Below, piece after piece: positions 37,187 through 45,070 of a stretch of 64,000 nucleotides of DNA. The notes beneath the pieces are model-generated. The model was not told the origin of the DNA. It was given only the letters and a program-made list of their open reading frames with translations, and ran no database searches. Positions within the stretch are counted from its first letter, which is position 1; each line of letters starts with the position of its first letter. Source of the stretch: Acidaminobacter hydrogenoformans DSM 2784 (GTDB taxonomy: Bacteria; Bacillota; Clostridia; Peptostreptococcales; Acidaminobacteraceae). The position numbers and the translations under genes are program-made. Where the stretch lies: contig NZ_FMWL01000002.1 in NCBI RefSeq assembly GCF_900103005.1, forward strand, positions 124,001-188,000. The letters are read 5' to 3'.

Positions 37187-37618
37187 TTAAATGCCAAGTT
37201 CGGCCATATGCTCTGCTATTTCGTCGTAATCAATATTCTCAGGATCAATATAACCGTTCCAACCGTCCTGGCTCCAGACCTCAATACGGGTCCCTGTCCC
37301 TATAATCACAGCCTCACGTTCAATTCCAGCGTGCTCTCTCAGCGTCTGGGGAATCAAGATCCGGCCCTGCTTGTCAAGCTCACACTCTGAGGCTCCAGAA
37401 AAAAACAGCCTGACAAATGCGCGTGCGTTTTTATTCGTCATGGGAAGTGCTTTTAATTTTTCCTCGAACAATTGCCATTCGTTTTTTGGAAAAACAAAAA
37501 GGCAGTTGTCGAGACCTTTTGTTATGTAAAACTGATCGCCTAAAGCTTCTCTAAATTTTGACGGAATACTGACGCGTCCCTTTGTATCCAAAGCGTGTGT
37601 AAACTCACCTATAAACAC
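37187..37618 (-). CDS. mraZ: Transcriptional regulator MraZ
   Basis: DNA-binding protein of the AbrB-like double-barrel fold, forming rings and repressing its own dcw operon. The two repeats carry the conserved DxKGR and DKQGR-type signatures: [19 protein letters not shown] and [21 protein letters not shown]. The start is GTG at 37618, with GGGGG upstream, giving the usual 143 residues. Four binding-site repeats lie upstream at 37654-37693, so autoregulation is very likely. Confidence 0.95.
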   Translation of the reverse strand: MFIGEFTHALDTKGRVSIPSKFREALGDQFYITKGLDNCLFVFPKNEWQLFEEKLKALPMTNKNARAFVRLFFSGASECELDKQGRILIPQTLREHAGIEREAVIIGTGTRIEVWSQDGWNGYIDPENIDYDEIAEHMAELGI

Positions 37619-37653
37619 GGACGCGCCCCCTTTCCATGAAAACTTCATAATCT

Positions 37654-37693
37654 TTGTAACACTTTATACCACTATAACCCACTATTACCCACT
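37654..37693 (-). promoter_or_regulatory. MraZ operator: four tandem 10-bp repeats
   Basis: Read on the minus strand the 10-mers are AGTGGGTAAT, AGTGGGTTAT, AGTGGTATAA and AGTGTTACAA. They are exactly end to end, so each GTG recurs every 10 bp (one helical turn), as expected for MraZ boxes of the TGGGN kind. The best copies are those nearest the -10 box; the last one is degenerate. They fall just downstream of the mraZ -10 element. Confidence 0.85.
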
Positions 37694-37698
37694 TAATG

Positions 37699-37704
37699 AT
37701 TATA
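37699..37704 (-). promoter_or_regulatory. -10 box of the mraZ (dcw) promoter
   Basis: TATAAT on the minus strand, with the predicted start near 37692 in the first MraZ repeat. The region 17-18 bp upstream is AT-rich but lacks a clear -35 hexamer. Confidence 0.6.
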
Positions 37705-37812
37705 TTTTACATGATTCTGAAGAATATAGCTATAGGTTTCACACAAAATTTTGAAAATATTGCATAAAATTATCCAAGCGTTTAACAGCACTTCGAAACC
37801 GTCCAATATTTG

Positions 37813-37848
37813 GACCAAAATAAAAAAAGACGCTCTTTCGAGCGTCTT
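37813..37848 (-). terminator. Terminator between lgt and mraZ
   Basis: AAGACGCTC (37827-37835) pairs with GAGCGTCTT (37840-37848), followed on the minus strand by TTTTTTTATTTTGG. It closes the rpsD/ymf/lgt side from mraZ. The 319-bp gap 37619-37937 also contains the mraZ promoter and operator and a short palindrome (GTCCAA-TAT-TTGGAC, 37801-37815); no small gene is seen there. Confidence 0.9.
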
Positions 37849-37937
37849 CAGGTACTTCCACGATATAAAACATGCGTTCTAAAAACAGTCGTGTTCAAAC
37901 ACAATAATTTTAGAAAGTTGCATTAAAAATCATTTTC

Positions 37938-38669
37938 TTATGATTTTTTTCGTTTGGATTGCCAGAACCAAGCCGCCGCCCCTATGGCAATCATAACAAT
38001 ACTTGTCACTTGGGCAGTCCTGAAAGGCCCCACCATCAAGCTGTCCGTGCGCAGCCCTTCAATCCAGAAACGGCCCACTGAATAGATGATCAGGTATAAA
38101 AACATCAGCGCGCCATCAAAAGGCTTATTTTTCCGGAAGGACATGAGAAACGCGAATAGCGCTACATTCCATAAGGATTCATACAGAAATGTAGGATGCA
38201 CCTTTACGCCGTCAATCATGATCCCCCAAGGCAGGTCGGTTGGACCGCCATGGGCTTCCTGGTTGGCAAAGTTGCCCCATCTTCCAATCGCCTGGCCGAG
38301 GGCCAAAACCGGCGCTACGATATCCGCCATTTTGAAAAAATCCAGCTTTCTCCAACGCGTCACAAAATAGCCTGCCACAATTCCAAAAACAACGCCACCG
38401 TGGATCGCAAGGCCGCCACCTCGAAGGTTAATAATTTCAGCTGGATCCGCCAGATAATACGACAGGTTAAACGCGACATACCACAGCCTCGCGCCTACTA
38501 TAGCGCTGACAAGAACTACCAATATCAAATCCAATAAATGGTCTTCAGAATAACCAAGTTTTTTGCCTTCCCGAATAGCGTAAACTGAACCAATCAGCAT
38601 GGCCGCAGCAATCAAGATGCCATACCAACGTATGCCAATTCCAAATATTTCAAATGCAACTGGATTCAC
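37938..38669 (-). CDS. lgt: Prolipoprotein diacylglyceryl transferase
   Basis: Attaches diacylglycerol to the lipobox cysteine of prolipoproteins. Family motifs present: GIRWYGILIA, RGGGLAIHGGVVFG, GQAIGRWGNFANQEAHGG with the catalytic Arg/His region, FLYESLWN and FWIEGLRTDSLM. Length 243 is slightly short but normal for Clostridia. The start GTG shares one base with the TAG of the upstream M16 gene. It would serve the lipoprotein at 43,775 and others. lspA, the next enzyme, is not in the window. Confidence 0.96.
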   Translation of the reverse strand: MNPVAFEIFGIGIRWYGILIAAAMLIGSVYAIREGKKLGYSEDHLLDLILVVLVSAIVGARLWYVAFNLSYYLADPAEIINLRGGGLAIHGGVVFGIVAGYFVTRWRKLDFFKMADIVAPVLALGQAIGRWGNFANQEAHGGPTDLPWGIMIDGVKVHPTFLYESLWNVALFAFLMSFRKNKPFDGALMFLYLIIYSVGRFWIEGLRTDSLMVGPFRTAQVTSIVMIAIGAAAWFWQSKRKKS

Positions 38670-39967
38670 TATAGCTTCTCTCCTCTTGGCTTAATGACCG
38701 AGATGACTTCATCCGGATTTTCATACATGACCTTAAAAGTTTCATAGGCCTCATCCACGTTTATTTCATGGATGGTTTTCAGATAATCAAACAAATGGTG
38801 ACCCTTCATGTAATAATGCATAAACGCGCTTGACAGGTATTGAAGAGAATTTGAAGCACTTATAAACTTACCGGTCATCTTTCTGCGAATCCGCTCAAAC
38901 GCTTCACGGTCAGGCCCATCCGCCCGGATTCTCCCAATTTCTGAACGAAAGGCTTCAATGGCCTCTTCATACCGCGTGGACTCTCCTCCAAAAATGGTAT
39001 AGGTGTACCCTTGTCCTTGTGTGAAATCGATAGAAAGGGTTGGATTAAAAATACCAAGTTCGTACATTCTGTTGTAAAATACGGAACCACGACCAAATTG
39101 GGCATCCAAAATGACTTTAATTTCCATAGTATGCCTCAGCGTCTCCTGGTCACCATAAGGTAATGACTGGTGCTTCAGCGCCATTTCAAAAAGAGGCGCA
39201 GGCACGGCCATTTCTTGTTCAATAAGGTGGTTCAAACAACCGGACGGTTCATTGGGCATAACCAGCTCAAAATTGCTTTTTCTGCTTTTGAAGTCGTCCT
39301 CCAGGCGTTCCTCCACTATGGCAAGCACCTGATCCGGGTCAAGGTCTCCCGCTATAAAGAGAACCATGTTGTCAGGCACATAAAAGGTTTCATAGGCGAG
39401 TTCCAGGTCTTCTTTAGTCGTTGAAGACACTGATTCTGGCGTGCCCGCAATATCCTCCCTCACCGGATGCTCTACATACAAATTTTTTAGCAGATTGACC
39501 AAACATCTGAACCCTGGGTCATCCTCATAAGAAGCAATTTCCTGGAGGATAATGCCTTTTTCCTTTTCTATATTTTCTTCAGTCAGATGCGTTCTCTGAA
39601 CAAACTCCAATAACTTTTCAAGACTGGGCTCAAAATTTTCACTGGTTGAGAAATGATAAACCGTAGAAGTATAGTTTGTGTAAGCGTTCACTGAAGCGCC
39701 AAGCTCTGAAAACGCGTTGAACACATTTTTCTCCTTGTCCTCGAAAATCTTGTGTTCCAAGAAATGAGCCGCGCCCAGTGGCAGCGATATCTGTTTTCCA
39801 CTCAGTATGATCTCATTGTTGAACGCTCCATATTTCGTTCCAAAATATGCGAATTTTTTGGCAAAGCCGGGCTTTACGAGGAGATACACCTCAAGTCCGC
39901 ATGCCATTTTATGTTTTAGTATGGTCTCATTCAGCAGAGGATCCGAGTAACGTGTCCATTTATTCAT
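38669..39967 (-). CDS. ymfH: M16-family zinc peptidase, YmfH type (EF-P modification-associated)
   Basis: The active metal site is intact: inverted zincin motif His68-Phe-Leu-Glu71-His72 (HFLEH) with a downstream Glu in EKGIILQEIASYEDDP. The C-terminal M16 half follows, with the conserved R/Y region. B. subtilis homologs are annotated as associated with the 5-aminopentanol modification of elongation factor P; the real substrate is not known. It pairs with ymfF, whose stop overlaps its ATG (ATGA). Length 432 is normal. Confidence 0.85.
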   Translation of the reverse strand: MNKWTRYSDPLLNETILKHKMACGLEVYLLVKPGFAKKFAYFGTKYGAFNNEIILSGKQISLPLGAAHFLEHKIFEDKEKNVFNAFSELGASVNAYTNYTSTVYHFSTSENFEPSLEKLLEFVQRTHLTEENIEKEKGIILQEIASYEDDPGFRCLVNLLKNLYVEHPVREDIAGTPESVSSTTKEDLELAYETFYVPDNMVLFIAGDLDPDQVLAIVEERLEDDFKSRKSNFELVMPNEPSGCLNHLIEQEMAVPAPLFEMALKHQSLPYGDQETLRHTMEIKVILDAQFGRGSVFYNRMYELGIFNPTLSIDFTQGQGYTYTIFGGESTRYEEAIEAFRSEIGRIRADGPDREAFERIRRKMTGKFISASNSLQYLSSAFMHYYMKGHHLFDYLKTIHEINVDEAYETFKVMYENPDEVISVIKPRGEKL

Positions 39968-41241
39968 TCGATATCCTCCCCCGTGAGCACATACCAGGTA
40001 TCCTTTTTGAAGGTCTTCCCAGCTTCAGACAACTGCGCCGCGCTGACCTGATTAACTTTGCTGATGATTTTCTCAATGTCCAGCTCTTCGTGAGAAAGCC
40101 ACTGAGAAAACAAGAAATTGCTGTAGCTGTTTGGAAAATCCGTGATAGATCTCAGCCCTGAAACAATTGATTTTTTAGCGATATCCAGCTCTTCCTGGGT
40201 AACGCTGCCGCTTGCAAGGTCTTCGAAGACCTCGTCAATAAGTTCTGTGGTTCTTGAGCCAGTGGCTTTGTCAATACCAGCCATCACCATTAAAAGACCT
40301 TTGAACCTGTCATATTTTGACTGGATATAGTAGCACAAGCTTTCCTGCTCCCTGACCCGGTTAAAAAGACGGCTGCTTGGCGTCCCGCCAAGGACCGTAC
40401 TGAACAGCATTGCAGGATAGTAGAGCGGATGCTCACCGCTAATCTCAGTTCTATAGCCAATAACGAGCTTGGCCTGATTAACATCCGTCCGCTCAACAAT
40501 CTCTTTGACCTTGCCAAGTGAGTTTCTCCAAGGCGAGATCACTTGAAGGGCATTCCGCTCACCGGAGAAAGCAAAAGCCGTCCTGCATTCAGATAAAGCA
40601 TCCTCAAATTCGAAATCGCCAAAGACAACAATGTCAATTTCAGCCTCATGCAATACTTTAAGGTAATGCTGGTAGAGTTTTTCAGCGTTCATAGCCTCAA
40701 GGGAGGCAACGTCCCCGTAGGTATAGACACTATAGGGCTCATCAGGACACATGTGCTCCACCATTCGGTCCATGGCGTAAGAGCTCTTGTCATTTGTACG
40801 GCTTTCTATTTCCTGCTTAAGATTCTCAATTTCCTGGTCGACATAGGCACTTATAAAAGCGCCATTCTCCAGAGCCGGTTCGAATATGATCTCATTAAGT
40901 ATGCCAATGGCCTCTTTTAATGGATTCATGTCGAGAATCCACGGGCTTCGCGGCAGCTGAGTCTTAAACTGAAGAATATGGATCTCTCCAATTTTTGTGA
41001 CATCTGAATAGAGCAAGGCACCATAAAGATTGTCCAGATGAGCATTGAAGGTTTGGGTTGTCGGATAGCGCTTCGTTCCACGTTCAAGGACGCGGGCCAA
41101 TAAAGTGTTGTAAGTTGCCTCAGCCTTGTCCAGCGGACGCTTCAAATAAACACTGACGAGATCCGTTTTGAATTTTCCTGATTTGATTAAAGCGAGTCTG
41201 ACACCTGGTGCAAGCTGACTGTATTTGACTTTTTCTTTCAT
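39964..41241 (-). CDS. ymfF: M16-family inactive partner, YmfF type
   Basis: A 425-residue M16-fold protein. The place of HxxEH is VLERGTKRYPTT, so it lacks the zinc ligands and is presumed to be the non-catalytic subunit of a heterodimer with ymfH, as in mitochondrial-processing-type pairs. YGALLYSDVTKIGE and the C-terminal GTPSSRLFNRVREQESLCYYIQS segment fit the family. The ATG follows AGGTGATCCT. It is the first gene of the ymfF-ymfH-lgt unit. The catalytic assignment is inference from the missing residues. Confidence 0.85.
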   Translation of the reverse strand: MKEKVKYSQLAPGVRLALIKSGKFKTDLVSVYLKRPLDKAEATYNTLLARVLERGTKRYPTTQTFNAHLDNLYGALLYSDVTKIGEIHILQFKTQLPRSPWILDMNPLKEAIGILNEIIFEPALENGAFISAYVDQEIENLKQEIESRTNDKSSYAMDRMVEHMCPDEPYSVYTYGDVASLEAMNAEKLYQHYLKVLHEAEIDIVVFGDFEFEDALSECRTAFAFSGERNALQVISPWRNSLGKVKEIVERTDVNQAKLVIGYRTEISGEHPLYYPAMLFSTVLGGTPSSRLFNRVREQESLCYYIQSKYDRFKGLLMVMAGIDKATGSRTTELIDEVFEDLASGSVTQEELDIAKKSIVSGLRSITDFPNSYSNFLFSQWLSHEELDIEKIISKVNQVSAAQLSEAGKTFKKDTWYVLTGEDIE

Positions 41242-41290
41242 AGGATCACCTTGGTTGTGACTTAGTCGATTTCTCTATATTATACCTTTT

Positions 41291-41318
41291 TTTAAAAAAA
41301 ACAGCAGGTTTCCCTGCT
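41291..41318 (-). terminator. rpsD terminator
   Basis: AGCAGG (41303-41308) pairs with CCTGCT (41313-41318), followed on the minus strand by GTTTTTTTTAAA. A short but strong hairpin, 50 bp past the rpsD stop. Confidence 0.9.
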
Positions 41319-41370
41319 ATTTTTATAAATGATTTGGTTGTTGGGTGTAAACTCACTGGCAAACACTCTA

Positions 41371-41958
41371 TTAGTGCTGTTTGGAATAAAATTCAACGAT
41401 CAGCGCGTCGTTTATTGTTACGGGAATTTCGTGTCTGTCAGGCAGTCTGGTCAGAACTGCAGACCGCTCAGAGTCACTGCGTTCAAGATAAGGTACTGTG
41501 CCTGATGTGGTATCGAAGTTGTCAAGAAATAATTTTGCGTCTGTTTTTAACGTTATAACTTCCCCAACGCTGACTGGCAAGCTGGGAATGTCTCTTTTTT
41601 GACCGTTTACAGCCACGTGGCCGTGAACGACCATTTGGCGGGCTTGTCTGAGTGTCGATGCGAAGCCTGCCCTGTATACCAGATTATCCAGTCGTGTTTC
41701 GAGGGCTCTAACGAGAAAATTGCCGGGGATTTCACGGCTTTTAAAAGCGCGGCGGACATAGCGTGTCATCTGTTTTTCCATGACGCCGTAGTAAGCTTTA
41801 AGCCGCTGTTTTTCGAGGAGCTGCTCTCCATATTTGGAAAGCTTTCGATCATCCCTGGCCATGCCCTGCTTGTAGCGATCCATTGCTTTTGGATGACCGT
41901 GGACATTCAGTCCCAGTCGTCTGCATTCTTTGAATTTTGGTCCCATGGGTCTAGCCAT
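41371..41958 (-). CDS. rpsD: Ribosomal protein S4, cysteine-poor form
   Basis: Primary 16S rRNA-binding protein of the 30S subunit. The N-terminus [23 protein letters not shown] has one cysteine instead of the four zinc ligands (CxxC...C...C) of the zinc-binding S4 form, so it is the zinc-free variant. The S4 domain ([35 protein letters not shown]) is normal. Length 195. It is monocistronic, outside the alpha operon, with a short leader after a good promoter and no room for the Bacillus S4 leader fold. Some Clostridia keep both forms; whether this one is the only copy is unknown. Confidence 0.94.
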   Translation of the reverse strand: MARPMGPKFKECRRLGLNVHGHPKAMDRYKQGMARDDRKLSKYGEQLLEKQRLKAYYGVMEKQMTRYVRRAFKSREIPGNFLVRALETRLDNLVYRAGFASTLRQARQMVVHGHVAVNGQKRDIPSLPVSVGEVITLKTDAKLFLDNFDTTSGTVPYLERSDSERSAVLTRLPDRHEIPVTINDALIVEFYSKQH

Positions 41959-42007
41959 GCTTTACCTCCAGATTTTGGATTGCCGCGGTAAAATCAAGCC
42001 AATTCCT

Positions 42008-42036
42008 ATTATAGCAACTAAAAACACATGCTGCAA
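42008..42036 (-). promoter_or_regulatory. rpsD promoter
   Basis: On the minus strand TTGCAG (42031-42036), a 17-bp spacer and TATAAT (42008-42013). The predicted leader is about 43 nt and carries the GGAGG ribosome site. Confidence 0.65.
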
Positions 42037-42180
42037 ATGATTTTTATTATCACTTGCGCAATATTAAAATAATCTTCCTCATTCAACCCTTCATAATATG
42101 ATGTTTATATTTTTCGTTTCCATTAAGAGACGCTCATAAAAATTTGGAAATGCAATTGGATTCATTTTACTTCCATTGAA

Positions 42181-42209
42181 TTGCATCTTGACTTGTTTTC
42201 TATTATAAT
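42181..42209 (+). promoter_or_regulatory. ychF promoter
   Basis: TTGCAT (42181-42186), a 17-bp spacer and TATAAT (42204-42209). The start would be near 42216, about 65 nt before the ATG. Confidence 0.75.
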
Positions 42210-42281
42210 CTTCAAGTGAGTCAAGTATGAGTGCGGCGACTGAAAAGTCAGGCACCTGAAAAATAAGCGAGGTTGAATTTC

Positions 42282-43373
42282 ATGAAATTAGGAATTGTTG
42301 GGCTACCCAACGTTGGAAAGAGCACACTATTCAATGCAATCACCAAAGCGGGCGCAGAATCCGCGAATTATCCCTTCTGTACCATCGAACCAAATGTTGG
42401 CGTCGTTGCAGTGCCAGACAAGCGTTTAAATGTCCTGCAGGAGCTTTACAACTCTCAAAAGCTCGTTCCTACAGCAATTGAGTTTTATGATATAGCTGGT
42501 CTGGTGAGAGGCGCAAGCAAGGGTGAAGGTCTGGGCAATAAATTTCTTGGACACATTCGGGAAGTCGCCGCTATTGTTCACGTCGTACGCTGTTTCATCG
42601 ACGAAAATGTCGTCCACGTCGAGGGAAAAATTGCGCCGCTCAGCGACATTGAAACGATCAACCTCGAGCTCATTTATTCGGATCTGGAGATGCTGGAACG
42701 AAGAATTGACAAGACCCGAAAAGGTCTGAAGGCAGACAAGTCCCTTCAAGGCGAACTCGATCTTCTCGAGCGGATTAATGGCGTCCTCGAGTCCGGCCAA
42801 AGTGCGAGAACTCTTGATTTGACCGAAGAAGAGGATCGTTTGGCCAAAAGCTTCAACCTCTTGACTTATAAACCCATTATTTACGTTGCCAACGTCTCTG
42901 AAGATGATCTCATGAGCGGCGAAGACAACGCTTATGTCGAAGCTGTCAGAGCACACGCAGCGACTGAGAAAGCAGAAGTCGTCGTAATCTGCGCGAAGAT
43001 CGAGCAAGAAATCGCAGAACTTGATGAAGAAGACCGAATTGCATTTTTAAGTGACCTCGGTCTGGATGAGGCAGGACTTGACAAGCTGGTACACGCCTGC
43101 TATCACCTCCTCGACCTGATCAGCTTTCTCACGGCAGGGCCGCAGGAAGTTCGTGCATGGACGATCCGGCGCGGCACCAAAGCCCCACAGGCGGCCGGCA
43201 AAATTCACTCTGACATTGAAAGAGGCTTTATCCGTGCAGAAACCATTGCTTATGAGGACTTGATCAAAGTAGGCACTATGGCACACGCCAAAGAAAAAGG
43301 TCTGGTCCGGTTGGAGGGCAAGGAGTATGAAGTCAAGGACGGCGACGTCATATTGTTCCGCTTCAATGTTTAA
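42282..43373 (+). CDS. ychF: Obg-like ATPase YchF
   Basis: A TRAFAC ATPase linked to ribosomes and stress. The P-loop is [14 protein letters not shown], with [20 protein letters not shown] as G3 and a guanine/adenine-specificity region at YVANVSE in place of NKxD, as expected for an ATP-preferring member. The coiled coil and the TGS-type C-terminal region ([40 protein letters not shown]) are intact. ATG at 42282 gives 363 residues; GAGG lies 9 bp upstream, while the TTG at 42273 has no site. Monocistronic. Confidence 0.96.
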   Translation: MKLGIVGLPNVGKSTLFNAITKAGAESANYPFCTIEPNVGVVAVPDKRLNVLQELYNSQKLVPTAIEFYDIAGLVRGASKGEGLGNKFLGHIREVAAIVHVVRCFIDENVVHVEGKIAPLSDIETINLELIYSDLEMLERRIDKTRKGLKADKSLQGELDLLERINGVLESGQSARTLDLTEEEDRLAKSFNLLTYKPIIYVANVSEDDLMSGEDNAYVEAVRAHAATEKAEVVVICAKIEQEIAELDEEDRIAFLSDLGLDEAGLDKLVHACYHLLDLISFLTAGPQEVRAWTIRRGTKAPQAAGKIHSDIERGFIRAETIAYEDLIKVGTMAHAKEKGLVRLEGKEYEVKDGDVILFRFNV

Positions 43374-43409
43374 CTTTAGTATTCATACAAAACGGATTGC
43401 TTTTGATTG

Positions 43410-43437
43410 CCTCGCAGGATACTGCGAGGTTTTTTTA
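43410..43437 (+). terminator. ychF terminator
   Basis: CCTCGCA (43410-43416) pairs with TGCGAGG (43423-43429) and is followed by a run of T residues to 43437. Confidence 0.93.
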
Positions 43438-43694
43438 TGAGCGTGACGGAAAAATCCTTGACTTGAGTCATGGGATGTTCAAGGATGACAGAACTCAAAT
43501 TTGGCGGATCAAAGGATAAAATAGCTTTAAGAGATATGAAATTTTCTTAACAACTGAAAACCCAAAACATGAACCGTTTTATCAATATCTGTCAGAACCG
43601 TTGATGTTTCAGAATTCTTTGAATTATTAAATTGTATCATTTTCCATTTTATTCATTCGCGCTGTATATATACATTTTTGTATTTTTTACAGCA
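43438..43694 (+). other. Intergenic region with a possible decayed reading frame
   Basis: The stretch after the ychF terminator contains no gene I can support. On the plus strand one frame is open from 43520 to 43630 and would encode about 35 residues containing RYEIFLTTENPKHE; it has no start or ribosome site. It may be a relic of a lost gene. The rest is AT-rich and leads into the promoter at 43695. Confidence 0.3.
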
Positions 43695-43723
43695 TTGAAG
43701 GATTTGGTAAATTCATGTAGAAT
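43695..43723 (+). promoter_or_regulatory. Promoter of the DUF3798 ABC-transporter operon
   Basis: TTGAAG (43695-43700), a 17-bp spacer and TAGAAT (43718-43723) place the start near 43730, giving a leader of about 45 nt before the ATG at 43775. Confidence 0.7.
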
Positions 43724-43774
43724 TTTCTCATAGGTCAGAGCGCTGCTGACCAAGAATGTAAAGGGGGATACATA

Positions 43775-44953
43775 ATGTCAAAAAAAATTCTGGCACTGTT
43801 GATGCTTGCAGTCATGCTCTTCAGCCTCGCCGCATGCGGACCACAAGCAGAGCCCGCGCCTGCTGCACCAGCTGAAGGCGAAGCGCCTGCCGCTGAACCG
43901 GAAGCACCAGCTTATAAAATCGGGATCATGACAGGCACAGTTTCACAGGGTGAGGAAGAATATCGCGCCGCAGAAAAAATGAAAGAGAAATATGGCGACA
44001 TGATCATTCTACAGACTTATCCGGACAACTTCATGAAAGAAACTGAAACCACAATTGCCAACGTACTTTCAATGGCTTCAGACCCAGAAGTCAAAGCTAT
44101 TGTCATCGTGCAAGCAGTTCCAGGCACTTCAGCAGCAATCGACAAAGTCCGCGAGATCAGAGATGACGTTCTCTTTATCGCAGGCGTTCCTGGCGAAGAC
44201 CCTGATATGATCGCCAGCAAAGCTGACATTGTCTTCCAGGCTGATGAGCTCGGCATGGGTTACACTATCATTGAACAAGCTCAGAATATGGGCGCCAAGA
44301 CGTTTGTTCACTATTCCTTCCCTCGTCACATGTCCTATCAGCTCCTCGCAATGCGCAGAGACATTTTTAAATCTGAATGCGAGCGCCTCGGCATTACCTT
44401 CGTTGATGCCACAGCTCCAGACCCAACTGGCGACGCAGGCGTCCCTGGTGCACAGCAGTTCATCCTTGAAGACGTTCCAAGGAAAATTCAGGAATATGGC
44501 ACTGAAACTGCCTTCTTCAGCACAAACTGCTCAATGCAGGAGCCTTTGATCAAGTCCGTCCTCGAAGGTGGCGCGCTTTATCCGCAGCAGTGCTGCCCTT
44601 CTCCTTACCATGGTTATCCGGGTGCCCTTGGCATCGAGATTCCTGAAGACAAAAAAGGCGACATTGATTTCCTCGTCGGCGAAATTACTGCTAAGATCGC
44701 AGAAGGCGGCGGTACAGGCAAATTCTCCACATGGCCTATTCCGGTCAACATGATGTTCGTCGAAGGCGGCGTTGAATATTCAATTGCTTACCTCAACGGC
44801 GAAACTGCTGACAAAGTCGACAAAGCTAAAGTTGAAGAAATCTTTACAGAAATCGCTGGTTCACCAATCACGCTCGGTACTTTCACAAACGAAAGCACTG
44901 GCAACACATTCGAGAACTTCTTCATGGTCCTCTCCGACTATATCACATTCTAA
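43775..44953 (+). CDS. DUF3798-family substrate-binding lipoprotein
   Basis: The predicted solute-binding protein of the adjoining ABC importer. It has a signal peptide with lipobox LAA-Cys21, then an Ala/Pro/Glu linker (residues about 24-45), and a periplasmic-binding-type domain beginning YKIGIMTGTVSQGEEEYRAAEKM. Features of the DUF3798 family include the HYSFPRHMSYQLLAMRRDIFKSECERLGI segment and two Cys-containing stretches (FSTNCSMQEP and QQCCPSPYHGYPG). GGGGG is 6 bp before the ATG. The ligand is unknown; the fold suggests a relative of the sugar/nucleoside (BmpA/RbsB-like) proteins. It is the first gene of a four-gene unit and is followed by a terminator. Confidence 0.85.
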   Translation: MSKKILALLMLAVMLFSLAACGPQAEPAPAAPAEGEAPAAEPEAPAYKIGIMTGTVSQGEEEYRAAEKMKEKYGDMIILQTYPDNFMKETETTIANVLSMASDPEVKAIVIVQAVPGTSAAIDKVREIRDDVLFIAGVPGEDPDMIASKADIVFQADELGMGYTIIEQAQNMGAKTFVHYSFPRHMSYQLLAMRRDIFKSECERLGITFVDATAPDPTGDAGVPGAQQFILEDVPRKIQEYGTETAFFSTNCSMQEPLIKSVLEGGALYPQQCCPSPYHGYPGALGIEIPEDKKGDIDFLVGEITAKIAEGGGTGKFSTWPIPVNMMFVEGGVEYSIAYLNGETADKVDKAKVEEIFTEIAGSPITLGTFTNESTGNTFENFFMVLSDYITF

Positions 44954-44992
44954 AAGATTAAAAGAGCTGCCACATTAAAATTTGTTCAGCGC

Positions 44993-45026
44993 ACCGGAGG
45001 ACGTCTTTTCAGGCGCCTCCGGTTTT
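44993..45026 (+). terminator. Intercistronic terminator after the binding-protein gene
   Basis: ACCGGAGG (44993-45000) pairs with CCTCCGGT (45016-45023) and is followed by TTTT. Partial read-through would make the lipoprotein far more abundant than the membrane subunits, a common arrangement in importers. Confidence 0.75.
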
Positions 45027-45070
45027 ACATGAATTGGTGAAACAAATGACATATTCAGGGGAGGTACAGC

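Larger units (their letters stand above)
41959..42281. other. Divergent intergenic region rpsD/ychF (323 bp)
   Basis: No gene is seen. The region contains the two divergent promoters, an AT-rich middle, and inverted repeats near ychF: ATGCAATT (42150-42157) with AATTGCAT (42179-42186), and CTTGAC (42187-42192) with GTCAAG (42220-42225). The latter pair flanks the ychF -10 box. Confidence 0.6.

Noticed and set aside
37801-37815. Palindrome GTCCAA-TAT-TTGGAC considered as an operator
   Set aside because: It is next to a terminator, not a promoter, and could be chance; not enough evidence to list as a site.
43438-43694. A structured small RNA or riboswitch before the DUF3798 operon
   Set aside because: The region is AT-rich, and no conserved riboswitch or stable fold could be recognised by eye.
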